Source of the DNA: Pseudobutyrivibrio sp. | GTDB lineage: Bacteria > Bacillota > Clostridia > Lachnospirales > Lachnospiraceae | NCBI RefSeq assembly: GCF_015057185.1 | Contig: NZ_SVEV01000011.1 | Span: 1-64,000, forward strand | DNA: 64,000 bases | Reading direction: 5' to 3' | Part shown: positions 17,542-26,476 of the stretch, piece after piece | Position numbering within the stretch: the first letter of the stretch is position 1 | Layout of the letters: every line of letters begins with the position of its first letter | Notes under the pieces: generated by a model | What the model was told of the DNA's origin: nothing | What the model saw: only the letters and a program-made list of their open reading frames with translations | The model's database searches: none | Translations under genes and position numbers: made by a program

Positions 17542-18747
17542 ATGAAGATTGAAAACAGCCATGTAAACATGGCATCTAGTCACAATTCTTACTCGTATTC
17601 CCATGTAGAAGTTGCAACAATTGATCAAAGAGTAGACGAAAAAACTCTTGGGGCAATTATGAAAATTTCTGAGGAAGGGGAAAAATCCTACAAAGAGGCA
17701 ATTGAACAATATCAAAAGGAAAACCAGCAGAGGCAAAAAGAGGTTAATCAGCAGAATCTACAGAATATGTTTAACAACATGGCAGAACAGGAAAAGCGTA
17801 TTCGTGAGGCTAATGGCGGCCGAAGTCAATGGGATTTTGAGGATTTAGAGGTCAGCATAGTTAAAAAAATTTTAGACTTACTAAACGGAAAGCCTGGTGC
17901 CAAAAGTGAATTGGATAAGAAGATGGCAGAACAACAAAATGCCTTTAAGGAATGGCAGCGCAGAATAATGGGGGCTGCAGCAGACGGATGTGACGACGTT
18001 CATTTTAATGTTAACGGTGTAAGTGCAAAAACCTTGAATTTATCAAGTTTGGAAGCAGCATCCAGAGTCCAAGTTTGGCAGAGGGTTACTGCGGTAGAAG
18101 GTGAGCATTTAGAATATGAAAACACAACCTTCGCCAGCCAGGGAACTGTTCAGACAGCAGATGGACGAAGTTTGAATTTCAATGTTGAGGTATCTTTAGG
18201 AAGAAGTCTATCACAGAAAATAAACTCCCTTACCAGCGAAACCTACACAAGAATATTAACTGATCCTTTGGTTATTAACATGGATAGCAATATCACCTCT
18301 GTATCTGATAAGAAATTTAAATTCGATTTGGACTCTGATGGTAAAGAGGATGAAATATCATTTACAGGTGCAGGAAGTGGATTCCTTGCATTAGATAAAA
18401 ATAACGATGGCAAAATAAATGATGGTTCAGAATTGTTTGGCACAAAATCAGGTGATGGTTTCAAGGACCTTGCAGCCTATGATGAGGACAGAAATGGGTG
18501 GATTGATGAGAATGATTCTATTTTTTCAAAACTAAAGGTATGGACAAAGGATGAAAATGGAAATGATAAACTACTGGATTTAAAGAAGGCTGATGTGGGC
18601 GCTATTTATTTACATAATGCAGATACTGAGTTTTCATTTAAAAATGCTGATGGTGAGACTGATGGCGTCCTTAGGAAAACTGGTATATATCTGAAGGAAA
18701 GTACAGGGCAAGCTGGAACTGTGGCTCATGTTGATTTTTCCCTTTGA
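17542..18747 (+). CDS. Calcium-binding EF-hand/dockerin-like protein
   Basis: ATG 17542 follows GGAAAGGAG at good spacing and gives about 401 residues. There is no signal peptide. The N-terminal third is Gln/Glu-rich and probably coiled-coil. The C-terminal part has Asp/Asn-rich loops of the DxDxDGxxxE type: FDLDSDGKEDEI, LDKNNDGKINDGSELFG and YDEDRNGWIDENDSIF, ending KLKVW. This module is common in large calcium-binding proteins. Here it forms most of a medium-sized leaderless protein. The function is unknown; flagellar or secreted roles are possible but not shown. Confidence 0.7.
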   Translation: MKIENSHVNMASSHNSYSYSHVEVATIDQRVDEKTLGAIMKISEEGEKSYKEAIEQYQKENQQRQKEVNQQNLQNMFNNMAEQEKRIREANGGRSQWDFEDLEVSIVKKILDLLNGKPGAKSELDKKMAEQQNAFKEWQRRIMGAAADGCDDVHFNVNGVSAKTLNLSSLEAASRVQVWQRVTAVEGEHLEYENTTFASQGTVQTADGRSLNFNVEVSLGRSLSQKINSLTSETYTRILTDPLVINMDSNITSVSDKKFKFDLDSDGKEDEISFTGAGSGFLALDKNNDGKINDGSELFGTKSGDGFKDLAAYDEDRNGWIDENDSIFSKLKVWTKDENGNDKLLDLKKADVGAIYLHNADTEFSFKNADGETDGVLRKTGIYLKESTGQAGTVAHVDFSL

Positions 18748-18807
18748 TTGTAATTTGAAGGGTTATCCATCATAAAGACAAGTAAAATCTAAAATATTTA
18801 TAAATTA

Positions 18808-18834
18808 TTAGCACTCGTGGTTGACGAGTGCTAA
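18808..18834 (+). promoter_or_regulatory. CIRCE element (HrcA operator) for clpB
   Basis: A second exact TTAGCACTC-N9-GAGTGCTAA element lies 75 bp upstream of clpB. Its spacer differs from that of the hsp20 copy. Confidence 0.95.
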
Positions 18835-18909
18835 TTTTTGTTTTATAACAAAAGTAACAAGGAATACTGATGGAAAATTCAGGGAGAATTTTCGACAGGA
18901 GGTGATTAT

Positions 18910-21501
18910 ATGAACATCCAAAAATTTACACAGAAATCAATAGAGGCTATTAATTCCTGCGAAAAAATAGCTATGGAATATGGTAACCAAGAAATAGAGC
19001 AAGAGCATCTTTTGATGGCATTGTTAAAACAGGAGAATGGATTGATTCCTTCGTTGATTAGTAAAATGAACATTGACACTAATCAGTTTGAGAATGCAGT
19101 TGATGCAGCTCTTAACGCTAGAGTAAAGGTACAGGGTGGCGACCTTAGAGTAGGCCAGCATTTGAATTTTGTTCTTACATATGCTGAGGACGAGGCCAAG
19201 GCTATGAAGGATAGCTACGTGTCTGTTGAGCATTTGATGCTTGCCATGATTAAAAAGCCTAGCGCCCCAATTAAGAATATTTTTAAGAACTTTGGCATCA
19301 CAAGAGATTCATTCCTTGCTGTACTTGCCACTGTTAGAGGCAATCAAACAGTAAACACGGATAACCCAGAGGCTACTTATGATACCCTCGAAAAATATGG
19401 CTATGATTTGGTGGAAAGAGCCAGAGATAACAAGCTTGATCCTGTTATTGGACGTGATGAGGAAATCAGAAATGTTATCAGAATTCTTAGCCGTAAAACA
19501 AAGAACAATCCAGTGCTTATCGGTGAGCCTGGTGTAGGTAAAACTGCAGTAGTTGAGGGCTTGGCACAGCGTATCGTCAGAGGTGATGTGCCTGACGCAC
19601 TTAAAAATAAAAAGGTATTCTCTCTTGAAATCGGCTCAATGATTGCTGGTGCAAAATATCAGGGTGAGTTTGAGGAAAGATTAAAAGCTGTTTTGGATGA
19701 AATTAAAAATTCCGACGGCGAAATTATCCTATTTATAGATGAGCTTCATACAATCATTGGAGCAGGTAAAAATGGAAGCGGCGGACTTGATGCAGGCAAT
19801 ATGTTAAAGCCAATGCTTGCTCGTGGCGAGCTTCATTGTATCGGAGCAACCACACTTGATGAATATAGAGAATACATTGAAAAGGATGCAGCTTTAGAGA
19901 GAAGATTCCAGCCGGTAATGGTGGATGAGCCTACAGTGGAAGATACAATCTCAATACTTAGAGGACTGAAGGAGCGCTACGAAGTGTTCCATGGAGTTAA
20001 AATTACTGATGGAGCTCTTGTTTCTGCTGCAACACTTTCAAATAGATACATCTCGGATAGATTTCTTCCGGATAAGGCAATCGACCTTGTGGATGAGGCA
20101 TGTGCCCTTATCAAAACAGAGCTTGACTCAATGCCAGCAGAGCTTGATGAAATGAACAGACGAGTAATGCAGCTTGAAATAGAAGAGGCTGCTCTTAAAA
20201 AGGAAACTGATAAGCTTTCACAGGATAGACTTGCTGACTTACAAAAGGAATTGTCAGAGCTCCGTGATGAATTTAATACAAAAAAAGCTGCATGGGATAA
20301 TGAGAAAAAGCTTGTTGAGGATGTGGCAAAAGCAAAAGAGGAGCTTGATAATGTTCAGGGACAAATCAAGATTGCTCAGCAGAAATATGATTTAGAGGAA
20401 GCAGCAAAGCTTCAGTATGGTAGATTGCCACAGCTACAGGCACAGCTTGCAGATGCAGAGGAAAAACTAAAAAGCAGAAATGCCAGCTTAGTTCATGAAA
20501 ATGTATCAGAGGATGAAATCGCCCGTATTATTTCTAGATGGACTGGCATTCCTGTAGCAAAGCTAAACGAGACGGAGCGCAGCAAGACATTGCACCTTGA
20601 TGAGGAGCTTCACAAACGAGTTATGGGTCAGGATGATGCTGTAAAGCTTGTATCTGAGGCTATTATTCGTTCAAAGGCAGGCATCAAGGATCCTAGTAAG
20701 CCAATAGGTTCATTCCTATTCTTAGGACCTACTGGTGTTGGTAAAACTGAGCTTGCAAAGACTCTTGCGCAGGCATTATTTGATGATGAGAATGCTATGG
20801 TTAGACTTGATATGTCCGAGTACATGGAAAAGTTTAGTGTGAGTCGTCTTATAGGAGCGCCTCCAGGATATGTAGGATATGACGAGGGTGGACAGCTCAC
20901 AGAGGCAGTGCGCCGCAAGCCATATTCGGTAGTACTTTTTGATGAAGTAGAAAAAGCACATCCAGATGTATTTAACGTATTATTGCAGGTGCTTGATGAT
21001 GGTCGAATTACAGATTCACAGGGGCGTACAGTAGATTTTAAAAATACAATCATTATAATGACTTCAAACCTTGGCTCACAGTATCTGCTTGAAGGTATTG
21101 ATGAAGCTACAGGGGAGATTACAGAGTCCACAAATGAGTTAGTAATGAACGAGCTTAGAAATTCATTCAGACCAGAATTTTTGAACAGATTAGATGAGAT
21201 TATCATGTTCAAGCCACTTACAAAGAACAACATTGGTGGAATTGTAGATTTGATTCTTGCAGAACTCAACGTAAGACTTGCAGACAGACAACTTACAATT
21301 GCCCTTACACCTGCAGCAAAACAGTTTGTTATCGATCAAGGCTATGATCCAGTATATGGTGCAAGACCTCTTCGTAGATACATTCAGAAGAATGTGGAGA
21401 CAATGGCTGCAAAAATTATACTTGCTGGAGATATAAGTGAAGGCTCAACCATCACAATTGATTCAGACGGAACACAATTGATGGCAAGAAAGGCTGATTG
21501 A
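18910..21501 (+). CDS. clpB: ATP-dependent disaggregase ClpB
   Basis: The 863-residue protein is a full-length ClpB. It has a Clp N domain (1-145), AAA-1 with GEPGVGKTA near 205, a coiled-coil middle domain (about 400-525, [14 protein letters not shown]...), and AAA-2 with GPTGVGKTE near 606, followed by the C-terminal cap. The middle domain separates it from ClpA and ClpC. It refolds aggregated proteins with DnaK. AGGAGGTGAT precedes the start, and the CIRCE site predicts HrcA control together with hsp20. Confidence 0.97.
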   Translation: MNIQKFTQKSIEAINSCEKIAMEYGNQEIEQEHLLMALLKQENGLIPSLISKMNIDTNQFENAVDAALNARVKVQGGDLRVGQHLNFVLTYAEDEAKAMKDSYVSVEHLMLAMIKKPSAPIKNIFKNFGITRDSFLAVLATVRGNQTVNTDNPEATYDTLEKYGYDLVERARDNKLDPVIGRDEEIRNVIRILSRKTKNNPVLIGEPGVGKTAVVEGLAQRIVRGDVPDALKNKKVFSLEIGSMIAGAKYQGEFEERLKAVLDEIKNSDGEIILFIDELHTIIGAGKNGSGGLDAGNMLKPMLARGELHCIGATTLDEYREYIEKDAALERRFQPVMVDEPTVEDTISILRGLKERYEVFHGVKITDGALVSAATLSNRYISDRFLPDKAIDLVDEACALIKTELDSMPAELDEMNRRVMQLEIEEAALKKETDKLSQDRLADLQKELSELRDEFNTKKAAWDNEKKLVEDVAKAKEELDNVQGQIKIAQQKYDLEEAAKLQYGRLPQLQAQLADAEEKLKSRNASLVHENVSEDEIARIISRWTGIPVAKLNETERSKTLHLDEELHKRVMGQDDAVKLVSEAIIRSKAGIKDPSKPIGSFLFLGPTGVGKTELAKTLAQALFDDENAMVRLDMSEYMEKFSVSRLIGAPPGYVGYDEGGQLTEAVRRKPYSVVLFDEVEKAHPDVFNVLLQVLDDGRITDSQGRTVDFKNTIIIMTSNLGSQYLLEGIDEATGEITESTNELVMNELRNSFRPEFLNRLDEIIMFKPLTKNNIGGIVDLILAELNVRLADRQLTIALTPAAKQFVIDQGYDPVYGARPLRRYIQKNVETMAAKIILAGDISEGSTITIDSDGTQLMARKAD

Positions 21502-21586
21502 TAAGGCTGTATTTGAATTATGCTCACTGACGGACAAATGTCCGCCCTACGAAAATTTTTTATTGTAATACTGAAAAAATTATAGT

Positions 21587-21643
21587 ATAGTATCAAGAGC
21601 GATTACTTTAGTAAAGTAAAGTGACCTCTTGATACTATTTTTG
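21587..21643 (+). terminator. Long-stem terminator after clpB
   Basis: ATAGTATCAAGAG pairs perfectly with CTCTTGATACTAT and is followed by TTTTTG. The 26-base loop contains a smaller ACTTTA-G-TAAAGT hairpin. It probably ends the clpB transcript. The 80 bases before it hold a short GGACA/TGTCC hairpin near 21534-21545. Confidence 0.7.
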
Positions 21644-21722
21644 TTATGGAAACTCTATCCTATACAGAACAGATGTGCTATCATGGATGCGTATTAGAGT
21701 ATCAAGACAAGGAAGGTTTTAC

Positions 21723-23057
21723 ATGGATCTATTTGATTACATGAGACAGGAAGCTAAGAAAAAGGAGTCACCTCTTGCTGCAAGGCTTCGTCCTACCACA
21801 CTTGATGAGGTTGTAGGACAGCAGCATATCATAGGCAAGGACAAGCTTCTTTATAGAGCCATAAAGGCTGACAAGCTTTCTTCTATAATATTTTACGGGC
21901 CACCTGGCACTGGCAAAACTACTCTTGCTCAGGTAATTGCCCATACTACATCAGCAGAATTTACATCTATAAATGCCACTACTTCCGGTAAAAAGGATAT
22001 GGAGGCAGTGGTTGAGGCTGCGAAGCAGACTCTTGGAGCCTATGGCAAAAAAACTATCCTTTTTATAGATGAGATTCATAGATTTAATAAAGGTCAACAG
22101 GATTACCTGCTTCCATTTGTTGAGGATGGCACTATCATTCTTATTGGTGCTACCACTGAGAATCCTTATTTTGAGGTGAACGGGGCTTTGCTTTCTCGTT
22201 CAATTATCTTCGAACTAAAGCCACTTGAGGCCAGCGACATCAAAACACTGATCAACAGAGCTTTGACTGATGAGACTAAGGGACTTGGTAGCTTTGACGC
22301 AGTGATTGATGATGATGCCCTTGACTTTTTAGCAGATATTGCAAATGGAGATGCTCGCTCAGCGCTTACTGCTATAGAGCTAGGTGTTCTTACTACTGAC
22401 CGTTCAGAGGATGGCAAAATTCATATTACAATAGATGTTGCAAGTGAGTGTATTCAGCGTCGTGTAATCAAATACGACAAAGATGGCGATAATCATTATG
22501 ACACCATCTCAGCATTCATTAAAAGTATGAGAGGCTCGGACCCAGATGCAGCAGTTTACTATCTGGCTAGGATGTTATACGCCGGTGAGGATCCAAAATT
22601 CATTGCTAGACGTATTTGTATTTGTGCCTCAGAGGATGTTGGAAATGCAGACCCACAGGCACTTGTTGTTGCTACATCAGCTTTTCTTGCAGTAGAGCGA
22701 ATTGGCATGCCTGAGTCTAGGATTATTTTATCCCATGCGGCTACATACGTTGCCTGTGCGCCAAAGTCAAACGCGGCCTACGGAGCCATAGATTTGGCAA
22801 TGGCTGAGGTGAGAAATAATACCACGCGACCAATACCTACTCACCTTCAGGACGCTCACTACAAATCCGCTGGGAAATTGGGTCATGGAATTGGATATGA
22901 ATATGCCCATGATTTTCCTAATCATTTTTCACATCAGAGATATTTGCCTGAGGGATTAGAAGTTGGTGATTTTTACCAGCCAGGCAATCTCGGTTATGAG
23001 AGAGTTATCAATGATTACCTTGATAAGGTAAGAAATGATAAAGACGCATCAAAATAA
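21723..23057 (+). CDS. rarA: Replication-associated recombination AAA+ ATPase RarA/MgsA
   Basis: ATG 21723, with AAGGAAGG at correct distance, is preferred over an upstream ATG at 21675. The roughly 444-residue protein has PLAARLRPTTLDEVVGQQH, Walker A GPPGTGKTTLA, FIDEIHRFNKGQQD (Walker B) and the sensor GATTENPYF, all typical of RarA. The C-terminal part (KPKAI-like region RRVIKYDKDGDNHYDTISAFIKSMRGSDPDAAVYYLARM) gives the tetramer domain. RarA acts at stalled replication forks. It has its own leader behind the clpB terminator. Confidence 0.95.
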   Translation: MDLFDYMRQEAKKKESPLAARLRPTTLDEVVGQQHIIGKDKLLYRAIKADKLSSIIFYGPPGTGKTTLAQVIAHTTSAEFTSINATTSGKKDMEAVVEAAKQTLGAYGKKTILFIDEIHRFNKGQQDYLLPFVEDGTIILIGATTENPYFEVNGALLSRSIIFELKPLEASDIKTLINRALTDETKGLGSFDAVIDDDALDFLADIANGDARSALTAIELGVLTTDRSEDGKIHITIDVASECIQRRVIKYDKDGDNHYDTISAFIKSMRGSDPDAAVYYLARMLYAGEDPKFIARRICICASEDVGNADPQALVVATSAFLAVERIGMPESRIILSHAATYVACAPKSNAAYGAIDLAMAEVRNNTTRPIPTHLQDAHYKSAGKLGHGIGYEYAHDFPNHFSHQRYLPEGLEVGDFYQPGNLGYERVINDYLDKVRNDKDASK

Positions 23058-23094
23058 TTTGCGTCAATATATTTTTATTAAGGAAGGACCAACA

Positions 23095-24381
23095 ATGAAA
23101 AAGTACAGCGAAATGTCACCAGAAGAATTAGCAGCAGAGAAGGAGTTGCTCACTGCCCAGTATAAAAATTGGCAGGCAAAAGGGCTCAAGCTTGATATGA
23201 GCCGTGGAAAGCCATCAGTAGAGCAGCTCAATCTTTCTATGCCTTTGTTTGATATTCTTGATGGTAAATCACTCATGAAATGTATGAACGGAGTTGAGAC
23301 TAGAAATTATGGTCAGCTCGAGGGTATTGTAGAGGCTCAGCATCTTATGGCAGAGATTATGGATTGCCAGCCAGAACAGGTTATCGTAGGAGGCAACTCA
23401 TCACTCAACCTTATGTTTGATGCAGTTTCACGAGGATACATGTTTGGATTCGACGGTTGCACACCATGGTGCAAATTAGACCGTGTTAAGTGGCTGTGCC
23501 CAGTACCAGGCTATGACAGACATTTCGCTATTACACAGCACTTTGGATTTGATATGATAAACATCCCTATGAATGAGGATGGTCCAGATATGGATGTAGT
23601 TGAGGGACTTGTTGCAGCAGATGACAGTATCAAGGGTATGTGGTGCGTGCCTAAATACTCTAACCCTCAGGGTATTGTATATTCGGATGAGGTTGTTCGC
23701 AGAATTGCCAATCTCAAGCCGGCTGCAAAGGATTTCAGAGTATTTTGGGATAACGCATATGCGGTACATCACTTATACAAAGAAAAGAGCAAGATTTTAA
23801 ATATCCTTCACGAGTGTGAGGAAGCTGACAATCCAAACCTTGTATTTGAGTTTGCATCTACATCAAAAATTACATTTGCAGGTGGCGGTATCGCTGCTAT
23901 TGCTTGCAATCATAACAATCGTGAGGAACTTAAAAAGACACTTACAGTTCAGACAATCGGATTTGATAAAATCAACATGCTTCGTCATGCTAGATACTTT
24001 GCAGATGTTGAATCTGTTTCAAAGCATATGGAAAAGCATGCTAAAATCCTTCGTCCTAAGTTTGAGCTTGTTATCAAAACAATGGAAAGAGATTTGACAG
24101 AACCAGGTTGCGGTAGCTGGATTTCTCCAAAGGGTGGTTACTTCATCACATTTGAGGCTCCAAAGGGAACTGCTACACGTATTGTGGATTTGGCTGCAGA
24201 AGCAGGCGTTAAGCTTACACCAGCTGGTGCACCATTCCCATATCACATGGACCCTAACGATTCAATCATCCGATTCGCTCCATCTCTTCCTCCAATCGAA
24301 GAGCTTGAGCAGGCTGCTGAGGTATTTACAGTATGTGCGAGAATTGCATATGTTGAGAAACTTCTATTAAAAGCACAATAA
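23095..24381 (+). CDS. Aminotransferase, class I-like (aspartate aminotransferase, PF12897 type)
   Basis: ATG 23095 after AAGGAAGG gives 428 residues. The sequence fits the PF12897 group of PLP aminotransferases, with KGLKLDMSRGKPS, VIVGGNSSLNLMFDA, KYSNPQG, FWDNAYAVHHL and ASTSKITFAGGGIAA, where the Lys of TSKI is the expected PLP lysine. Members of this group act as aspartate aminotransferases; I infer that role. The gene stands alone between two hairpins. Confidence 0.85.
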   Translation: MKKYSEMSPEELAAEKELLTAQYKNWQAKGLKLDMSRGKPSVEQLNLSMPLFDILDGKSLMKCMNGVETRNYGQLEGIVEAQHLMAEIMDCQPEQVIVGGNSSLNLMFDAVSRGYMFGFDGCTPWCKLDRVKWLCPVPGYDRHFAITQHFGFDMINIPMNEDGPDMDVVEGLVAADDSIKGMWCVPKYSNPQGIVYSDEVVRRIANLKPAAKDFRVFWDNAYAVHHLYKEKSKILNILHECEEADNPNLVFEFASTSKITFAGGGIAAIACNHNNREELKKTLTVQTIGFDKINMLRHARYFADVESVSKHMEKHAKILRPKFELVIKTMERDLTEPGCGSWISPKGGYFITFEAPKGTATRIVDLAAEAGVKLTPAGAPFPYHMDPNDSIIRFAPSLPPIEELEQAAEVFTVCARIAYVEKLLLKAQ

Positions 24382-24416
24382 AATTTTGAAGCTTATATAT
24401 TTGTTACATGTACAAA

Positions 24417-24459
24417 AAAGCCCTAAAATGATACACTAAGTGTGTTATTTTAGGGCTTT
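24417..24459. terminator. Hairpin between the aminotransferase gene and proC
   Basis: AAAGCCCTAAAAT pairs perfectly with ATTTTAGGGCTTT around a 17-base loop. The + strand tail (ATTAAT) is poor in T, while the minus strand has a TTTTTT tail. It is therefore a likely but imperfect terminator. Confidence 0.55.
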
Positions 24460-24478
24460 ATTAATGGAGGAAATCGAC

Positions 24479-25273
24479 ATGAAAATTGGTTTTATTGGAA
24501 CTGGTAATATGGGATCTGCCATGATGGGTGGCATGATAAAGGCAGGAGTCGTTGAGCCTGAAAATGTAATGGCTAGCGATATCTTCCAAGCGGTTGTTGA
24601 TGATGTGGCTGAAAAATATAATGTAAACACTAGCACGGATAATCGTGATGTTGTTGATTTTGCAAATATTATTTTCCTTGCTGTAAAGCCTCAGTATTTG
24701 GCTGGAGCTATTGATGGTATTAAGGATATGGATTTTTCTGACAAGGTTGTAGTAAGCATTGCTGCAGGTCAGTCCCTCGAAAAGCTTAATGGTATGTTTG
24801 GTAAGGAACTTAAACTTATCAGAGTAATGCCAAATACACCTGCTTTAGTTGGTGAGGGTATGAGTGCACTTAGCCCTAATGAATTAGTAACAGATGATGA
24901 GTCTGAGACAGTGCTCAAACTTTTCGAGTCATTTGGTGAGGCGGAGATTGTTCCTGAAAAATTACAGGATGCAGTTGTTGGAATCAGCGGTTCTTCACCA
25001 GCATATGTATATATGTTTATTGAGGCACTTGCAGACGGTGCGGTTGCAGAGGGAATGCCTAGAACACAGGCATACAAATTTGCTGCACAGGCAGTACTTG
25101 GCTCTGCAAAAATGGTTCTTGAAACAGGTGAGCATCCAGGAGCACTCAAGGATGCAGTTTGTTCACCAGGTGGCACCACAATCGAGGCCGTTGCCACACT
25201 AGAGGCACTTGGATTTAGAAATGCAGTAATTGAGGCCGAGAGGGTTTGCATTGACAAGTCTAGGGAATTATAA
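24479..25273 (+). CDS. proC: Pyrroline-5-carboxylate reductase
   Basis: ATG 24479 follows GGAGG; an upstream in-frame start at 24440 lies inside the preceding hairpin. The 264-residue protein has the Rossmann motif GFIGTGNMGSAMMGG, VKPQYL, RVMPNTPALVGEGMSA and the C-terminal GSSPAYVYMFIEALADGAV and CSPGGTTIEAV signature. It reduces pyrroline-5-carboxylate to proline with NAD(P)H. proA and proB are not nearby. Confidence 0.96.
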   Translation: MKIGFIGTGNMGSAMMGGMIKAGVVEPENVMASDIFQAVVDDVAEKYNVNTSTDNRDVVDFANIIFLAVKPQYLAGAIDGIKDMDFSDKVVVSIAAGQSLEKLNGMFGKELKLIRVMPNTPALVGEGMSALSPNELVTDDESETVLKLFESFGEAEIVPEKLQDAVVGISGSSPAYVYMFIEALADGAVAEGMPRTQAYKFAAQAVLGSAKMVLETGEHPGALKDAVCSPGGTTIEAVATLEALGFRNAVIEAERVCIDKSREL

Positions 25274-25286
25274 TAATCGATAATTG

Positions 25287-25309
25287 GGAGCTCCAAGGAG
25301 CTCCTTTTT
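25287..25309 (+). terminator. Terminator of proC
   Basis: GGAGCTC-CAAG-GAGCTCC is followed by TTTTT. Confidence 0.85.
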
Positions 25310-25333
25310 CCTTTATATTTATGGAGAAATAAA

Positions 25334-26452
25334 ATGCAAGCAGTTAAAAGATTTATCAATAATGAAATAGTTTTATGTGTAGCCTTTGTGTTGGCTGTGA
25401 TATCCAGCTTTTTCGTACATCCAGACAAACAATATATTGGCTATATTGATTTTAGAACATTAAGTATTTTGTTGGCTCTTATGATTACTATGGCAGGCCT
25501 ACAACGACTTCATGTGTTTAGGCAGATTGGTGAGCTTTTAGTGGCAAAAATGAATTCAATCAGAGGAGTTACTTTAGTATTAATAGCTCTTTGCTTTTTC
25601 TCAGCAATGTTTATTACTAATGATGTGGCTCTTCTTACTTTTGTCCCATTTACAATTGTTACCTTATCTATTTCTGGACGAAAGGATCTGTTCATAATAG
25701 TTATTGTACTTGAGACTATAGCGGCTAATTTAGGAAGTATGTTGACTCCTCTTGGTAATCCTCAGAATTTATATTTGTATGGATTAGCAGGAATGTCGTT
25801 GATTAAATTTATTAAGCTCATGCTACCTTATAGCGTGGTAGCTTTTGTGATGCTTGCTGCCACAACTATTTGGGCAGTCAAATCAGCGCCAGTTGTTCTC
25901 AAAGAGAAAACCTCATACGAGAGAACAAAAAGAGATAAAGCTCAGATATTAATGTACGTATTTACGTTTTTTATTTCTATTCTTGTAGTGGCTAGATTAA
26001 TAGATTACCCACAGGGGCTTATTATCGTAATTGCGATAACTTTGATATTCGATAGGAAGGTTTTGAGTAAACCGGACTATTCACTTTTATTTACATTCAT
26101 TTTTCTATTTATTTTCATTGGAAATATGAAAAGAATTCCTGAGGTTAGCAGTGCTATTAATAGTTTGGTATCTAAAAATGAAGTGGCAGTTTCTATAGGA
26201 CTTAGCCAGATTATTAGTAATGTGCCAGCTGCAATCCTATGCTCAGGCTTTACGGACAAAATTGACAAACTGATAATTGGAACAAATCTGGGAGGACTTG
26301 GAACGCTAATTGCTTCCATGGCAAGTTTGATTTCCTTTAAGCAATATGGCTACATCGACGGTGCAGATAAAAAGAAGTATATGGTGGTATTTACTGTAGC
26401 AAATATATTGTTTTTGATTGTTATGTATTTTATTTATATAATGCTTGTATAG
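25334..26452 (+). CDS. SLC13/ArsB-like anion permease
   Basis: The 372-residue protein has about ten hydrophobic segments. Two family-type motifs are visible: FITNDVALLTFVPFT, and SNVPAAILCSGF in the second half, as in the inverted-repeat anion permeases of the CitMHS/ArsB/NhaD group. Such proteins move dicarboxylates, arsenite or other anions. It is shorter than the usual 420 residues, lacking a few helices between the halves. The substrate is unknown, and neighbours give no clue. The start at 25334 follows ATGGAGA. Confidence 0.7.
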   Translation: MQAVKRFINNEIVLCVAFVLAVISSFFVHPDKQYIGYIDFRTLSILLALMITMAGLQRLHVFRQIGELLVAKMNSIRGVTLVLIALCFFSAMFITNDVALLTFVPFTIVTLSISGRKDLFIIVIVLETIAANLGSMLTPLGNPQNLYLYGLAGMSLIKFIKLMLPYSVVAFVMLAATTIWAVKSAPVVLKEKTSYERTKRDKAQILMYVFTFFISILVVARLIDYPQGLIIVIAITLIFDRKVLSKPDYSLLFTFIFLFIFIGNMKRIPEVSSAINSLVSKNEVAVSIGLSQIISNVPAAILCSGFTDKIDKLIIGTNLGGLGTLIASMASLISFKQYGYIDGADKKKYMVVFTVANILFLIVMYFIYIMLV

Positions 26453-26476
26453 ATAGAGATAATAGGAGGGGGCACA

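Noticed and set aside
21520..21560. Short GGACA/TGTCC hairpin with GTAGGGCGGACAT-like sequence as a repeat element
   Set aside because: Only about 30 bases are involved; without a genome search I cannot call it a repeat.
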